A stretch of DNA of 64,000 bases from a virus. A model generated the notes under the pieces. It had not been told where the DNA came from and did no database searches. It worked only from the letters and a program-made list of their open reading frames with translations. Made by a program: the position numbers and the translations under genes. Positions 26,702 through 35,731 of this stretch are shown piece by piece. The stretch spans positions 1 through 64,000 of the IMG/VR virus record IMGVR_UViG_3300005253_000144. One strand, given 5' to 3'. Each line of letters starts with the position of its first letter. Positions within the stretch are counted from its first letter, which is position 1.

Positions 26702-27037
26702 TTATGGTCCCAGTTCCGCGGGGGCATCATACAGCATTATCCAACAAAGCCTATCATCAGCGGTATCAAAGTTTGCCCACAATACACTCAAGTTTGCCAA
26801 ACCTTCCAGCGTTAGCGAATCCGTATCTGTCGAAGTTATGGGGTAGCCAGTATCAGAACCAACCGCGACCCCAGTAGCAAAACCGACCCATATATTCCCT
26901 GCATTATCAGGATGTGGCCTTAACACGGCGCGCTCTCCAGCAAGGTTGGGGAGCTGGTAAGGCGTACCAGTTATTAAACCAACTAATTGGCCGGTTTGTA
27001 CAGATTTGCGGTACGGGTCAACCCTTTGGTCTCCCAT
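26702..27037 (-). CDS. Capsid-associated hypothetical protein (decoration-like position)
   Basis: This 111-residue protein is the first gene after the major capsid gene in transcription, the usual place of decoration or head-fibre proteins. It has a beta-rich composition (VGLITGTPYQLPNLAGERAVLRPH, GNIWVGFATGVAVGSDTGYPI) and an acidic C-terminal half. AGGAG lies 6 bases before the ATG. A terminator hairpin separates it from the capsid gene. Role as decoration protein is inferred only. Confidence 0.65.
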   Translation of the reverse strand: MGDQRVDPYRKSVQTGQLVGLITGTPYQLPNLAGERAVLRPHPDNAGNIWVGFATGVAVGSDTGYPITSTDTDSLTLEGLANLSVLWANFDTADDRLCWIMLYDAPAELGP

Positions 27038-27068
27038 GGCATCTCCTAGACAAATGATAGATTGGTAA

Positions 27069-27103
27069 AAAGGTCAGCCCTCAATAATCGACGGCTGACC
27101 TTT
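27069..27103 (-). terminator. Rho-independent terminator after the major capsid gene
   Basis: An 11-bp perfect stem (AAAGGTCAGCC with GGCTGACCTTT) with a 13-base loop lies 31 bases beyond the capsid stop. On the minus strand it is followed by a T-run. It probably trims the abundant capsid mRNA or reduces read-through into the downstream genes. Confidence 0.8.
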
Positions 27104-27133
27104 ATTATTTTGTGCTAACGACCTAGGCAGAAA

Positions 27134-28348
27134 TTAGCCGATTGTCGGACATGTGGTTTGGATACGCCCGGTGAACTGAGTCGTATACGCACCATGAGCG
27201 CAACAGTGTTTGATAATCAAGGCAGTCTTTGCCCAGACCTCAAAGCTAATCGCGGTACAACCCGGCACCAAATCTTTAAGTGCCAGCGGGATTTGCGTCA
27301 GCTTGTACACAAGGGGCACTCCATTATGATTCATGCGGAGCGCATAAACAATGCTTTGGAATGCGCCAGTGCCCATATCGGCGGAGGGGAAGTTGTTGTC
27401 AGCGACCACTGCTAAACGGCCAACACCCGTATTGACAAATCCGGCAAAGTTGAAACCGGGAACAATACGGTCGCCAGTAGAGAAGTTGACGATTTGGCTA
27501 CCTTGATAACCGAGCTGGAAATAGGCCGACAGCACTTCTTGCATTGCTTGCGGAGACCCAAATATATGGGTCGGTTTTGCGCAAGTTTCCGCCAGGAAGC
27601 GGTCAAAAGAGATGGCCGAAAATGTTCCAGAGGCTGAGTTGTCGTTGGTATTTGCGCCGCACGCCACATCACCTAGGCGATTGACAATACCATCAAATTC
27701 CAAAGAATTGTTGTCAACATCACCGTTCACCAACAAATTGTCCCAGCCGTTAAGAACTAGGGTCATCGATAAACGTACTTCCTTTTCCTTAACATCGGCA
27801 ACATGTTCTTGTTCAAATGTGCCAACATCGGAGCCGCCAGGAACGCCTTCACCGGCAGGAATCGCACCAACAAGTTGGTTTATTCCGTGCCAATTCGCGC
27901 CCGCGACAGCACGCGAATGCATGATGTCTGAGATGGACAGAGTTTTCTTTGCGCCGATATTCTTCAATGGGACAGTAGTGTTCTCGCCATCATGCGTGTA
28001 CTCTTCCGGACATTCACCATCGGCAAATGAGATATAGGCCGAACCAGACGTAAAGGCCAGCGAGTTTAGCTCACGCCAAGTATAGGCTTGGAGCGCGGTA
28101 GTGTCTTCGGGAAGTGCCTGCCAGACAGTAATTTCCTCGCACATTGCAATGACTTCTGTCGGGTCAAGGGGCGTCGGGTATTGAGCAGCAAAATCTGCTG
28201 GTGATACATAGGGTTGGGGCAAGATTACCGGGTCAGTGGTGCGCTGCACCGCAATTTCGGACTCGAATTCCTGCCCATGGCTTCCACCCAAATCCAGGAC
28301 TCTTTCGCCAGCAATATCAGGTGTAGATAGCGGATTATTGATAGTCAT
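27134..28348 (-). CDS. Major capsid protein (HK97-like)
   Basis: A 404-residue protein following the protease/scaffold gene. It has the HK97-fold rhythm: an N-arm, an EITVWQALPEDTTALQAYTWRELN segment, KEKEVRLSMTLVLNGWDNLLVNGD, then NSLEFDGIVNRLGD as the conserved domain entry, and HIFGSPQAMQEVLSAYFQLG. Seven cysteines are unusual for a capsid protein. GAGGAAAA lies upstream of the ATG and a strong terminator downstream, as expected for the most expressed head gene. Confidence 0.85.
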   Translation of the reverse strand: MTINNPLSTPDIAGERVLDLGGSHGQEFESEIAVQRTTDPVILPQPYVSPADFAAQYPTPLDPTEVIAMCEEITVWQALPEDTTALQAYTWRELNSLAFTSGSAYISFADGECPEEYTHDGENTTVPLKNIGAKKTLSISDIMHSRAVAGANWHGINQLVGAIPAGEGVPGGSDVGTFEQEHVADVKEKEVRLSMTLVLNGWDNLLVNGDVDNNSLEFDGIVNRLGDVACGANTNDNSASGTFSAISFDRFLAETCAKPTHIFGSPQAMQEVLSAYFQLGYQGSQIVNFSTGDRIVPGFNFAGFVNTGVGRLAVVADNNFPSADMGTGAFQSIVYALRMNHNGVPLVYKLTQIPLALKDLVPGCTAISFEVWAKTALIIKHCCAHGAYTTQFTGRIQTTCPTIG

Positions 28349-28469
28349 GTTATTTTCCTCATTTATTGATTAATTTGACTTCTTATCCTTGCTTAACGCT
28401 TGCGTTAGATATTTACGCTGCCCACAAAGAGATTAATAAAGTGGTTGCTCCACAAACAAATTATAAAGA

Positions 28470-30419
28470 TTAGTAATATTGTTGTGGAGGAGCAATGCCA
28501 GTAGAGCGCCGAATAATATCCTTCACCGAGCCTTTTTTGTAGCCCGGAGCCATAGGTGAAAGCGACGTTTCCCCGCTATCCCTTTCAATCACCAAAGTTG
28601 GTTTTGGGGTTACTGCCCGGCGCGCAGGTGAAGTAGTGATGGGCGTAGCGGTTCGCGTTCCCAATTGCGCAAGTACGACATTTAGCTGATTAGTAATTGG
28701 TGCCATTGCCTCTGCGACCGCTCTTTGAATAGCCTCTGCAGGCATTTCATCGGCCGCGGGTTCGCCATTTACGGTTTTTTGTACCCTTGCGGCTAATTCA
28801 TTCAAAGGCTCTTGAAGCATTTTTAACCGCTCAATGTTGGTAAGTGGCGTTGCCATTGCATCATCAAACTGCTGCGCAAAGGCATCAAAGTGGCTACGAA
28901 GAATATGCGGAGTGTCTTCAGTCACTATTTCTTCGGTCGCTGTTTCATCCTTCTTGGTTTTTTCTTGCTTAGTTTCTTCCGTCATGACGTTTATTCCTCC
29001 GGTAAGTTTATTGCGTACATCCATCAGGGTTTCAAGAGTAAGAATATCTAATCCCTGGTTGTATTCATCGACAACAGATTTTATGGCCTTTGTTGCCACT
29101 TCGTCTGCGCCAACTATATTTGCCAATACGCTTGAAAATACTTCAGCATGGTGGGGAGGCTCTTTCAGCGGATTGGCTTCCAGGAACTGTTCTGCCTCGC
29201 CAATGGATTTAGCCCCTGCGTAAGATTGCAGGCTTGTTTGGACCTTCGCCAATTCCTTTTCGTCATCTTCCTCTTCTTCTTCATCGTCCTTATCTTTCTT
29301 CATATGCTTTTTCTGTTTTTCAACTAGCTCGGAAGAAGGTTTGGATTTCTGCTTTGAGGAAGTTTCATCGCCTTCACCACTGTCATCATCGGACTCGCTT
29401 TTAATAACAGTGACGGCTTGAAGTGATTCGTCATCGGCTTCACTACGCCCAATCATTGCCTTACTTTTGTCTTCTAATTCGCTGGCCAAATCCTTCCCAA
29501 TTATGGATTCGGCATCATCTAATCGTGTGCTCATAGCTCGCTCCGTTAGTGCCATCGATGTTTCTTTATATGCAGGCACTCTTGTGGCCGCCAAATGTAT
29601 TAATTGTCCTTGGCGATAGATTTTCTCGCCAACGCCATCCACGCACATTGGGCATTGGTCCGTTAATTTCTTGCGTTCAAATATTCCTTCTCCCTCATGC
29701 TCATGTCCATAATCCAGAAAAGCGATTGAAATACGTATGCGCTCATCCTGGGGAACGTTCTTTGCAATATCTTTTTCTATGGCCGCATGAACGGCATCTC
29801 CCAGAGGCGTATTTGCAAATTCACCCTTTCCCTTGAATATATTACCGTCTACCCAAATTTTCTCGCTTGTTCCGGCCACACCTTTTCCATCAAGGTCCTG
29901 ATAATGAGCAACGCTTAGATAGGGCAGCCCACCATTAAAATAACTCGTGGAAAATAATTCTGGCAGTTTTGTGCGGGCTTCAATTTTTTGAATGAAGTCC
30001 TGGAATAGTTCCACAGACATACGGTCTTTATATTCATCATAATTAATCCCGCTGGCAGTCGCAAACCAATATTTCTTGCCGGTCTGCTTATTTTCTGACA
30101 CGCGGTTTATGAACATTGTGCGCCGTACAGTTGTGCTTGGCAACGTAGCTAATCCTGCATTCATATGTCCAGAACTCCTGATGGGTTCATAAAGATTACA
30201 AATATCGGAGGGTTCAATTGCACCCTCCACAATTTGGCATAAGGCGCCTTCAAGAAATCGGCAGTTCCCACAGAGGTTGTCTCCGTAGCCACCATTTTTA
30301 ACAAATCCTGATTCTTCCTTAGAATATTTTCGGCCGCGTTCATCTACAATTGCCAACCTATCATCAATTCTGGGTTCGTCATCAATAAAATTATCATATT
30401 CTGTACCATGGTCGCTCAT
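28470..30419 (-). CDS. Putative prohead protease/scaffold fusion protein
   Basis: The 649-residue product is directly upstream of the capsid gene. Residues ~1-100 contain CGNCRFLEGALCQIVEG and SDICNLY, a Cys motif often seen in phage protease/XkdF-type proteins. Residues ~100-290 form an enzyme-like domain (GKKYWFATASGINYDEYKDR, RIRISIAFLDYGHEHEGEG, CPMCVDGVG, LIHLAATRVPAYKET). The remaining half is charged, Lys/Glu-rich and helical like a scaffold. I could not fix the catalytic residues, so protease activity is inferred from position and architecture. Confidence 0.68.
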   Translation of the reverse strand: MSDHGTEYDNFIDDEPRIDDRLAIVDERGRKYSKEESGFVKNGGYGDNLCGNCRFLEGALCQIVEGAIEPSDICNLYEPIRSSGHMNAGLATLPSTTVRRTMFINRVSENKQTGKKYWFATASGINYDEYKDRMSVELFQDFIQKIEARTKLPELFSTSYFNGGLPYLSVAHYQDLDGKGVAGTSEKIWVDGNIFKGKGEFANTPLGDAVHAAIEKDIAKNVPQDERIRISIAFLDYGHEHEGEGIFERKKLTDQCPMCVDGVGEKIYRQGQLIHLAATRVPAYKETSMALTERAMSTRLDDAESIIGKDLASELEDKSKAMIGRSEADDESLQAVTVIKSESDDDSGEGDETSSKQKSKPSSELVEKQKKHMKKDKDDEEEEEDDEKELAKVQTSLQSYAGAKSIGEAEQFLEANPLKEPPHHAEVFSSVLANIVGADEVATKAIKSVVDEYNQGLDILTLETLMDVRNKLTGGINVMTEETKQEKTKKDETATEEIVTEDTPHILRSHFDAFAQQFDDAMATPLTNIERLKMLQEPLNELAARVQKTVNGEPAADEMPAEAIQRAVAEAMAPITNQLNVVLAQLGTRTATPITTSPARRAVTPKPTLVIERDSGETSLSPMAPGYKKGSVKDIIRRSTGIAPPQQYY

Positions 30420-30435
30420 TACTTCTACCCATTAG

Positions 30436-31827
30436 TCATGAAAGCCGCACTTCGCCACGGTCCAACATTGTGGCTGTGCTCTTTTCCACAAAGCGCCCCA
30501 TGACCTTGGGATAGAAGGATAATTCGTTTGTCTTGCGCACTAGAATCATGCGCATAAGGATTGGCAAACCATTGGTATCTTTGACAAACTTTCGGAATTC
30601 CATTTCGCCCGTATCCTTGCGCCCCGGCAAAACTATCCCGCGCCAACCATCTAACCGCATATCATCAGCTACCTGAAAATAGTTGCGGCGGATTGCTCTG
30701 CGCATCAGTTCACTGCGCAAAGTTTTTTGATTTTGTGGCATCTTTCGCCAAGTTACGGATTCAATATAATCAGGGCGTTCAATAATTGTGTCGCCAGAAT
30801 GCTTTGTCAATAACTGCGCATCCAAATCAGCATCACCAATACGTGCAGCGGTTCGTTCAACAAACCAATTTGGCAGATTTGACGCGGATAATCGGTCATT
30901 TGAAATCGCTGATTTCCAAATTTGAGGAATCAAGTCCATCAAACCTAATAGACCAGCGCGCTTAATAATATGATTGCGTGCCTGTTCTGGATTTTGAGCG
31001 CGGTCAATAGCTCTAATCGCATATTCAAGGTCTTTTTGATTCTCAATTGGGAAACTGCCGTCTGCCATGGCCTTTCCCGCTTTTATTAACAGTTCGCGGT
31101 TTTTTGTGGAAAAAACGCGGTAATTAATTAGGTCAGCATGGGTCTCGGTGGGCTTTTCGTTTTTATTACGCAGGATAGCACTTAATTCTTCAACAATGTT
31201 TGGGTCAATAGGTTGAAATTTACCAGCGTCATCCAAAGATTTTTGTGCCCAGACAGAATGGCCAAGGCTGGCATACCTATAGGCCAATTCAACAAGTTCT
31301 TTTGCCCGTTTATCGGTCACTAAATCTAGTGCTGTTTTTTTTCTAGGCTTCTGACCACCTGCAATAGCCCCGAAAAACTTTTTTTGCTTATCCGTTAGGG
31401 GCTTGCCGTCAATTTCCCCATCCTCCAGTATTTTTTTGGCCTTCGCGGAAGTGACCCCCCCGGCCTTTTCTACCCTTAAAACACCCCAAGCCACTTTAGC
31501 CGCGCATACATGCGGTGCATCTGCATCGCGGCATTCGCCGTCGATTGCCTGCAAATAGGCCGCATTCCAATTGTCCGCCTCTTTGCTACCTAAATTTTTG
31601 GGAGTGGGAATCTTATCTGCCCGGTCTTGGAAAGAAACCATGATGTCGTCTTCAATCCGGGTCCGCAAAACGAGCCAAGCGGTTTTAGTAGCATGGACGC
31701 GGCGCGCCGATAGGTCAGATTGTGTATTTTTCTCTTCATATGCATTTAGATATGCATCGGTGAAAATCTGTGCCTGCTGAGAACTTAAATTATCAGGAAG
31801 CGGAACAGCTATTTGCTCATCCATCAT
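30436..31827 (-). CDS. ChaB-like capsid-module protein
   Basis: A 463-residue protein with two ChaB-like modules at the N-terminus: LSSQQAQIFTDAYLNAY...AWLVLRT and LGSKEADNWNAAYLQAI...AWGVLRV. Then AKKILEDGEIDGKPLTDKQKKFFGAIAGG (~150-178) appears, a motif shared by many phage head-module proteins. The rest (~200-463) is helix-rich and then beta-rich, with no recognised enzyme motif. I place the start at the ATG pair around 31824-31827; the longer frame uses a TTG at 31845. Role unknown. Confidence 0.7.
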   Translation of the reverse strand: MMDEQIAVPLPDNLSSQQAQIFTDAYLNAYEEKNTQSDLSARRVHATKTAWLVLRTRIEDDIMVSFQDRADKIPTPKNLGSKEADNWNAAYLQAIDGECRDADAPHVCAAKVAWGVLRVEKAGGVTSAKAKKILEDGEIDGKPLTDKQKKFFGAIAGGQKPRKKTALDLVTDKRAKELVELAYRYASLGHSVWAQKSLDDAGKFQPIDPNIVEELSAILRNKNEKPTETHADLINYRVFSTKNRELLIKAGKAMADGSFPIENQKDLEYAIRAIDRAQNPEQARNHIIKRAGLLGLMDLIPQIWKSAISNDRLSASNLPNWFVERTAARIGDADLDAQLLTKHSGDTIIERPDYIESVTWRKMPQNQKTLRSELMRRAIRRNYFQVADDMRLDGWRGIVLPGRKDTGEMEFRKFVKDTNGLPILMRMILVRKTNELSFYPKVMGRFVEKSTATMLDRGEVRLS

Positions 31828-31845
31828 CCCCCATACTATATTCAA

Positions 31846-32021
31846 AGCGCTTTTTTGAAAACTACATTTTCACCATACGCAAAATGCTATGGTTGCTTTC
31901 TGTACTCTATTTAAGTATGCTGTCTTTCAAAACAAAATTCCCAACTAATACGGTATCGCGCTCCCCGCCGATGTCTATTTTCAATTCATGAAAATATTTG
32001 CGCGGGAGTACGCGCAGATTG
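31846..32021. other. Gene-free stretch with a possible frameshifted 3' coding remnant
   Basis: No complete gene fits here. On the minus strand, one frame reads about 36 natural-looking codons (LRVLPRKYFHELKIDIGG, then ERDTVLVGNFVLKDSILK and a stop), lying +1 relative to the upstream 77-residue gene. No start codon with a ribosome site precedes it. It may be the separated end of that gene, lost by a one-base change. Confidence 0.4.
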
Positions 32022-32255
32022 CTATTCTGCTTTTCCCCGTTTACTTATAACAATGACTCTCTTTTCGTTGCCTTTTGGCTCAGGCGGTAATGGAGGTAGA
32101 GAATCTCCCCATGAAGCGTTTTTCTTTTGGGTATCTTCGTCATTGGCCCGCCGTTCTATGACAGCCAAACGTAACTGCTCAGTAAGCACTATTTGCCGTG
32201 CAGTATACCGTTTTCCCAATGAGCGTTTTTTATTATTATTCATCTTCTTCGCCAC
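32022..32255 (-). CDS. Small basic hypothetical protein
   Basis: A 77-residue strongly basic protein (KKMNNNKKRSLGKRYTARQIVL, RRANDEDTQKKNASW, VIVISKRGKAE). It overlaps the preceding gene by 20 bases. A downstream +1 frame continues with plausible coding sequence, so the annotated C-terminus may be an artefact of a frameshift. No family recognised. Confidence 0.55.
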   Translation of the reverse strand: MAKKMNNNKKRSLGKRYTARQIVLTEQLRLAVIERRANDEDTQKKNASWGDSLPPLPPEPKGNEKRVIVISKRGKAE

Positions 32256-33018
32256 TCTCTTCTATATAACTATCATAGGAATTTTCGCCTTCTTTTTCCA
32301 TGATAGTTACTGTAGCATCAAAATCTTTGCGGCTATTACTCACTCCTGCGGTATTAAAACTTTCAGTTATCAAATCAGCGGCACTCAAATGTTTTTTTGC
32401 ATCCCCTCCCCACTGGGGCACGCTTACAGCGCGTAAAGCTTTCTGATTGCCGTCATTATACCACGTCCAGCCGCCAATACCACGCGCCACCATAAGGTTT
32501 TGTACAATATCTCGCTCTTTATCGCTTATAGAGCCGCCAAATGTCCACGTTACTACCGGGGAACATCCCGCCCCTTTACAGGCCTCATATATTAATACAC
32601 CATCCTGATTAAACTTTTTTGCTGTTTTGGCAATTAGGCTCAATGCATCCCCGTCGCCATCAAAGGAAATTACCCAAGTTGGTTCGCTACCGCCTTCCCA
32701 CCCGCCTTCACCAAGTTCTACGGACACTTGCGACACTCCGGCAATCTCTTTGAGCAATGCTTCAAACTCAAGCATATCTTCTAATACAGTTTCTTCTTCC
32801 TCGCGCCCAGGTCTGGCAGAGGTAAGGCCGACATGCTTTTCCCCTTTTCCTTTTCCACCGCCCTTGCCAGCGGGCAAACTCCCACCAACCTCGTCCGCTG
32901 CGTCTCGACCAGCATGACCAAAGTGGCCGCTTCCTGGACCGCCGCGCTTTATTACTCTTTTCAGGATTGATAAATTGCTATCGCGCTCCACAACTCTTCC
33001 CAAAATACTAAGCCGCAT
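32236..33018 (-). CDS. Phage head-module protein with a GGPGSGHFGH motif
   Basis: A 260-residue protein. Residues ~26-55 carry RGGPGSGHFGHAGRDAADEVGGSL, a Gly/His-rich motif that recurs in many phage head proteins near portal and MuF genes (quoted partly; key residues are GPGSGHFGH). The C-terminal ~160 residues form a mixed domain (EPTWVISFDGDGDALSLIAKTA, VLIYEACKGAGCSPVVTWTFGGS) and end with an acidic tail. GAGAGG lies upstream of the ATG. The role of the motif is not established. Confidence 0.68.
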   Translation of the reverse strand: MRLSILGRVVERDSNLSILKRVIKRGGPGSGHFGHAGRDAADEVGGSLPAGKGGGKGKGEKHVGLTSARPGREEEETVLEDMLEFEALLKEIAGVSQVSVELGEGGWEGGSEPTWVISFDGDGDALSLIAKTAKKFNQDGVLIYEACKGAGCSPVVTWTFGGSISDKERDIVQNLMVARGIGGWTWYNDGNQKALRAVSVPQWGGDAKKHLSAADLITESFNTAGVSNSRKDFDATVTIMEKEGENSYDSYIEESGEEDE

Positions 33019-33973
33019 TATCTTTCCCCTCTCCCCGACTAATAATTTGATTCAAACTGTGCATCATCCTTTTGAGTAACTTCAAAGGCACGTCCTTAAG
33101 CGAAATGCTTTTCACGTCTTCAAAATCTTCACGGGCAAAATTAATCTTGCTTATGGGTATAGTGCCATGAAAGGTAAACTCAGGGATGTCCATCCCTTCC
33201 TCTACCTCGTTCCCTATGGTAATGTGAGGCGAATAATTTGATATTGATGAAAACTTGTTAACGACAACACCTGCTTGTGTGGCCGCACTTACAATCATGG
33301 CTTGCAGACTTAATAGTGCTTCTGATGGTTGTACCCGAAGCACCAATGGGCGCCCCTCAGCCTCAATGAATGTGCCCAGAAAATCCAATTCAATTGAAAA
33401 TTCTGAAGGGTAAATAATGTTTTCAACCATTTCTTTGATTTGGGAATCGCTAACATTCTCTACCCAAAGCAAGGTTAGGTGAAATTCATCAGATGCAACC
33501 GGAATATAGAAAGTATCAGCCAACAAATTGTTGACCAGCGCCTGAACATTCTTAACAACCTCATTATCTTTGAGCGGCAGGTAGATAAACAAATTGCTGA
33601 CTTCCCCGGTTTCTTCGATTTTATCACCCGCATTAAATGCCCGATTCTTTTTTAGGGACAATTCATGCAGCAGTGATAATAAATCTTCCTCTGGCAATTC
33701 CTGTCCACTGTTTTCCCAAACCAATTCTCCATCCTCGCCACTCTTTTCCCCTACCACGCCATCACTAAGATAGGCTCTAACAGGCTCATGCCCTTCCCCT
33801 TGCAGAAATTTTTCTACGTGTGAATAACAGAACCAGGCGCGCGCATTTCCATCAGCCCACTGTAAGTCTACAATCGGCGCGCTATCACACTGCATACACT
33901 TAGAGCGGGTCTGCTGCACGCGCGTCAGTGCCCCTTTAGACTTTGGCACTGACGCCCTTTTGTCCTTTGACAT
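33008..33973 (-). CDS. 2H phosphoesterase-like protein with an N-terminal Cys/His motif
   Basis: With ATG 33973 the protein has 321 residues. FHLTLLWV around H165-x-T167 and YSPHITIGN around H250-x-T252 are the paired H-x-T motifs of 2H phosphoesterases, spaced about 85 residues apart as in the family. An N-terminal CMQC...FCYSH set (C26, C29, C49, H52) may bind zinc. 2H enzymes cut 2'-5', cyclic or oligonucleotide phosphodiester bonds; phage Acb1 uses this fold to destroy CBASS signals. Whether this one does is unknown. A TTG start at 34021 is an alternative. Confidence 0.78.
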   Translation of the reverse strand: MSKDKRASVPKSKGALTRVQQTRSKCMQCDSAPIVDLQWADGNARAWFCYSHVEKFLQGEGHEPVRAYLSDGVVGEKSGEDGELVWENSGQELPEEDLLSLLHELSLKKNRAFNAGDKIEETGEVSNLFIYLPLKDNEVVKNVQALVNNLLADTFYIPVASDEFHLTLLWVENVSDSQIKEMVENIIYPSEFSIELDFLGTFIEAEGRPLVLRVQPSEALLSLQAMIVSAATQAGVVVNKFSSISNYSPHITIGNEVEEGMDIPEFTFHGTIPISKINFAREDFEDVKSISLKDVPLKLLKRMMHSLNQIISRGEGKDNAA

Positions 33974-34313
33974 ATTCCTTGCGGGCACTCTCTTTGGCAG
34001 TTCTTGCAATCCAGCCACCAAACCAAAATGACGTGGTGAATATTCCGGCAGATGTGAAGGCCAATATCCATGGCTTTAGAACGACTTCAATATCTGTAGG
34101 TGAATTAATTGCGGAACGTAGCCATTCCTGAAAAATCAAAAAGATGGCCATTATAGCTATCCAGGCCTTAACATCATAATGTTTAATTCGCGAAAAACTA
34201 AACCCAAGCGTGATGGCAGCCGCTATCATCAATCCGAACCGGAATGGAAATCCTGGCGTTAGCAGGAAGCTTGTTAATATGTTGTACATAATATCTATAA
34301 TGCTGTTATCCAT
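33936..34313 (-). CDS. Small membrane protein, holin-like
   Basis: A 125-residue protein with three predicted membrane helices (about residues 22-40, 48-64 and 82-104) and a basic C-terminus (ESARKEYVKGQKG). It is one of three consecutive small membrane proteins behind the portal gene. Size and topology fit a holin or antiholin, but a second holin-like gene lies in the lysis region, so another membrane role is possible. Confidence 0.65.
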   Translation of the reverse strand: MDNSIIDIMYNILTSFLLTPGFPFRFGLMIAAAITLGFSFSRIKHYDVKAWIAIMAIFLIFQEWLRSAINSPTDIEVVLKPWILAFTSAGIFTTSFWFGGWIARTAKESARKEYVKGQKGVSAKV

Positions 34314-34585
34314 TAGTCTTTACCTCCGCGATTATCGATATTGGCGGCACGCGCCAGAGCCAATTCTAATTCCTTTTCATATTCTTCCTGCGCGTCTAGT
34401 TTATTGACCACAATTCCCATCCCAACTTTCACTTCAATAGTCAAGATGTCGATTGTGATTCGCAATCCTTCAAGTGTTTTGTTTCCTTTAAATAACAAAA
34501 AGGATGCGACCGCAATGGGGAAGGTTAGTTCAGCCAAGCCTTTCAGCCAAGCATTGAAAGCATCGATGTCTATCGGCATGGGCAT
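34313..34585 (-). CDS. Small single-span membrane protein, BhlA/YvrJ-like pattern
   Basis: A 90-residue protein with one hydrophobic helix (ELTFPIAVASFLLF near 18-32) followed by a charged amphipathic helix. This is the arrangement of BhlA/YvrJ-type holin-like proteins. Its start has two close ATGs; the second is better spaced from AGGAG. The gene overlaps the next one by one base. Function not proven. Confidence 0.65.
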   Translation of the reverse strand: MPMPIDIDAFNAWLKGLAELTFPIAVASFLLFKGNKTLEGLRITIDILTIEVKVGMGIVVNKLDAQEEYEKELELALARAANIDNRGGKD

Positions 34586-34597
34586 AACTCCTACTAT

Positions 34598-34897
34598 CTA
34601 ATTCTCCAAATATGTTATTCCATACTTCGCGTTCCATCCCATGCGCGCAAGGTGTGTCGCAAAAGATGAGGCGATACCGGTAATTATTTCGCTTATGAAC
34701 GGTATATAGATGGGCGCAAGAAAGTTAATACCCATAATATAGGCAAGGAATGGGAATATCCATACGCCAACGCAAAAATCGCATTCTCCAAGTGCCGTTA
34801 AATAGCTATTAAGTTTCCATAACCATTTTGTTGCGCCGCTGGTCTGGAGTGTCCATACCAATAAACGACCAAAAACAAAATATACAACTAGGGTCAT
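34598..34897 (-). CDS. DUF1360-like membrane protein
   Basis: A 99-residue protein with an N-terminal helix, the motif GECDFCVGVWIFPFLAY (C-x-x-C followed by a membrane helix) and a further hydrophobic segment. This matches small DUF1360-type membrane proteins, which have no known biochemical role. It overlaps the upstream gene by four bases (ATGA). Confidence 0.68.
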   Translation of the reverse strand: MTLVVYFVFGRLLVWTLQTSGATKWLWKLNSYLTALGECDFCVGVWIFPFLAYIMGINFLAPIYIPFISEIITGIASSFATHLARMGWNAKYGITYLEN

Positions 34898-35673
34898 CGC
34901 ACCATAACCCAGAAACAGTTAATGCCAGCTTCGGAAAAGCCCAGCGTTTCAAAATGCGCCAATTCCCAACCTTGCTCCAAATAACTGGTAAGGAAGCTGT
35001 CCGCATGGAATCCGGAAAGACCGCCAACCTGAGTAATGACAATATAAATCTCGGTATGCAATGATTCCCGATTTTCAGGTTGTATAAAGACCAGCATGAT
35101 GTTATGCCCGCTTACCTCGGCCAACGTTTCTACGCCAATATGGGAGACGAACGCCATTTCATAGCCATTCGCAAAGTAGACTTCCTCAATATAAGCTTTG
35201 GCACTTAGTACAGTATCTATCTCAATATGGCTTTCAGCGACTTTCTGATTTACTTCATTTGTTGGAACGATTAAACGCTTCCAATGCACGGCGCGTGTCT
35301 TCAATTTGCTCTTGGCAGGTGCTGGCAGGGGTTCCTCTGTCCCCGATTTCTCTGACACTTCAGTGGCGGTATCTTCAACTGCAGGCGGTTTGTCTAAAGG
35401 TTCTGGCTCAACCTTTTCGCTCTCACCCGCCTCATCCTCTTGGGCCAACTGCTCGCGGATAACAAGTGCTGTCGTGATGCTGTCTGCAATATCATTCTTC
35501 CTGGTTGCGCCTTCCAGTCCTATATCCTCTTCCTTGGCATAGGCACGCAATTCATCAACGGTCGGACAATCTTCAAGCAGCGCATTCCTTACTTCTTGGA
35601 AGCGCGACGGCGGCGTTTCCTCTTCTTGCACCTCTGCGGTCTCTTGCTTGTCAACAACTAGCTGGTCAGTCAT
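34894..35673 (-). CDS. Hypothetical protein with an SAP-like N-region and acidic linker
   Basis: The 259-residue product has a short helical domain at ~25-75 (CPTVDELRAYAKEEDIGLEGATRKNDIADSI, similar in spacing to a SAP/LEM-type fold), a Glu/Pro-rich linker at ~80-125, and a mixed C-terminal domain (KAYIEEVYFANGYEMAFVSHIG, GWELAHFETLGFSEAG). AGGAGAAG precedes the ATG. It lies between the portal and the small membrane proteins. The function is unknown. Confidence 0.65.
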   Translation of the reverse strand: MTDQLVVDKQETAEVQEEETPPSRFQEVRNALLEDCPTVDELRAYAKEEDIGLEGATRKNDIADSITTALVIREQLAQEDEAGESEKVEPEPLDKPPAVEDTATEVSEKSGTEEPLPAPAKSKLKTRAVHWKRLIVPTNEVNQKVAESHIEIDTVLSAKAYIEEVYFANGYEMAFVSHIGVETLAEVSGHNIMLVFIQPENRESLHTEIYIVITQVGGLSGFHADSFLTSYLEQGWELAHFETLGFSEAGINCFWVMVR

Positions 35674-35731
35674 GTTACTTCTCCTTCACAATTCATGTCT
35701 GGGATAAATATCATAGCCTATCTGCTGGCTA

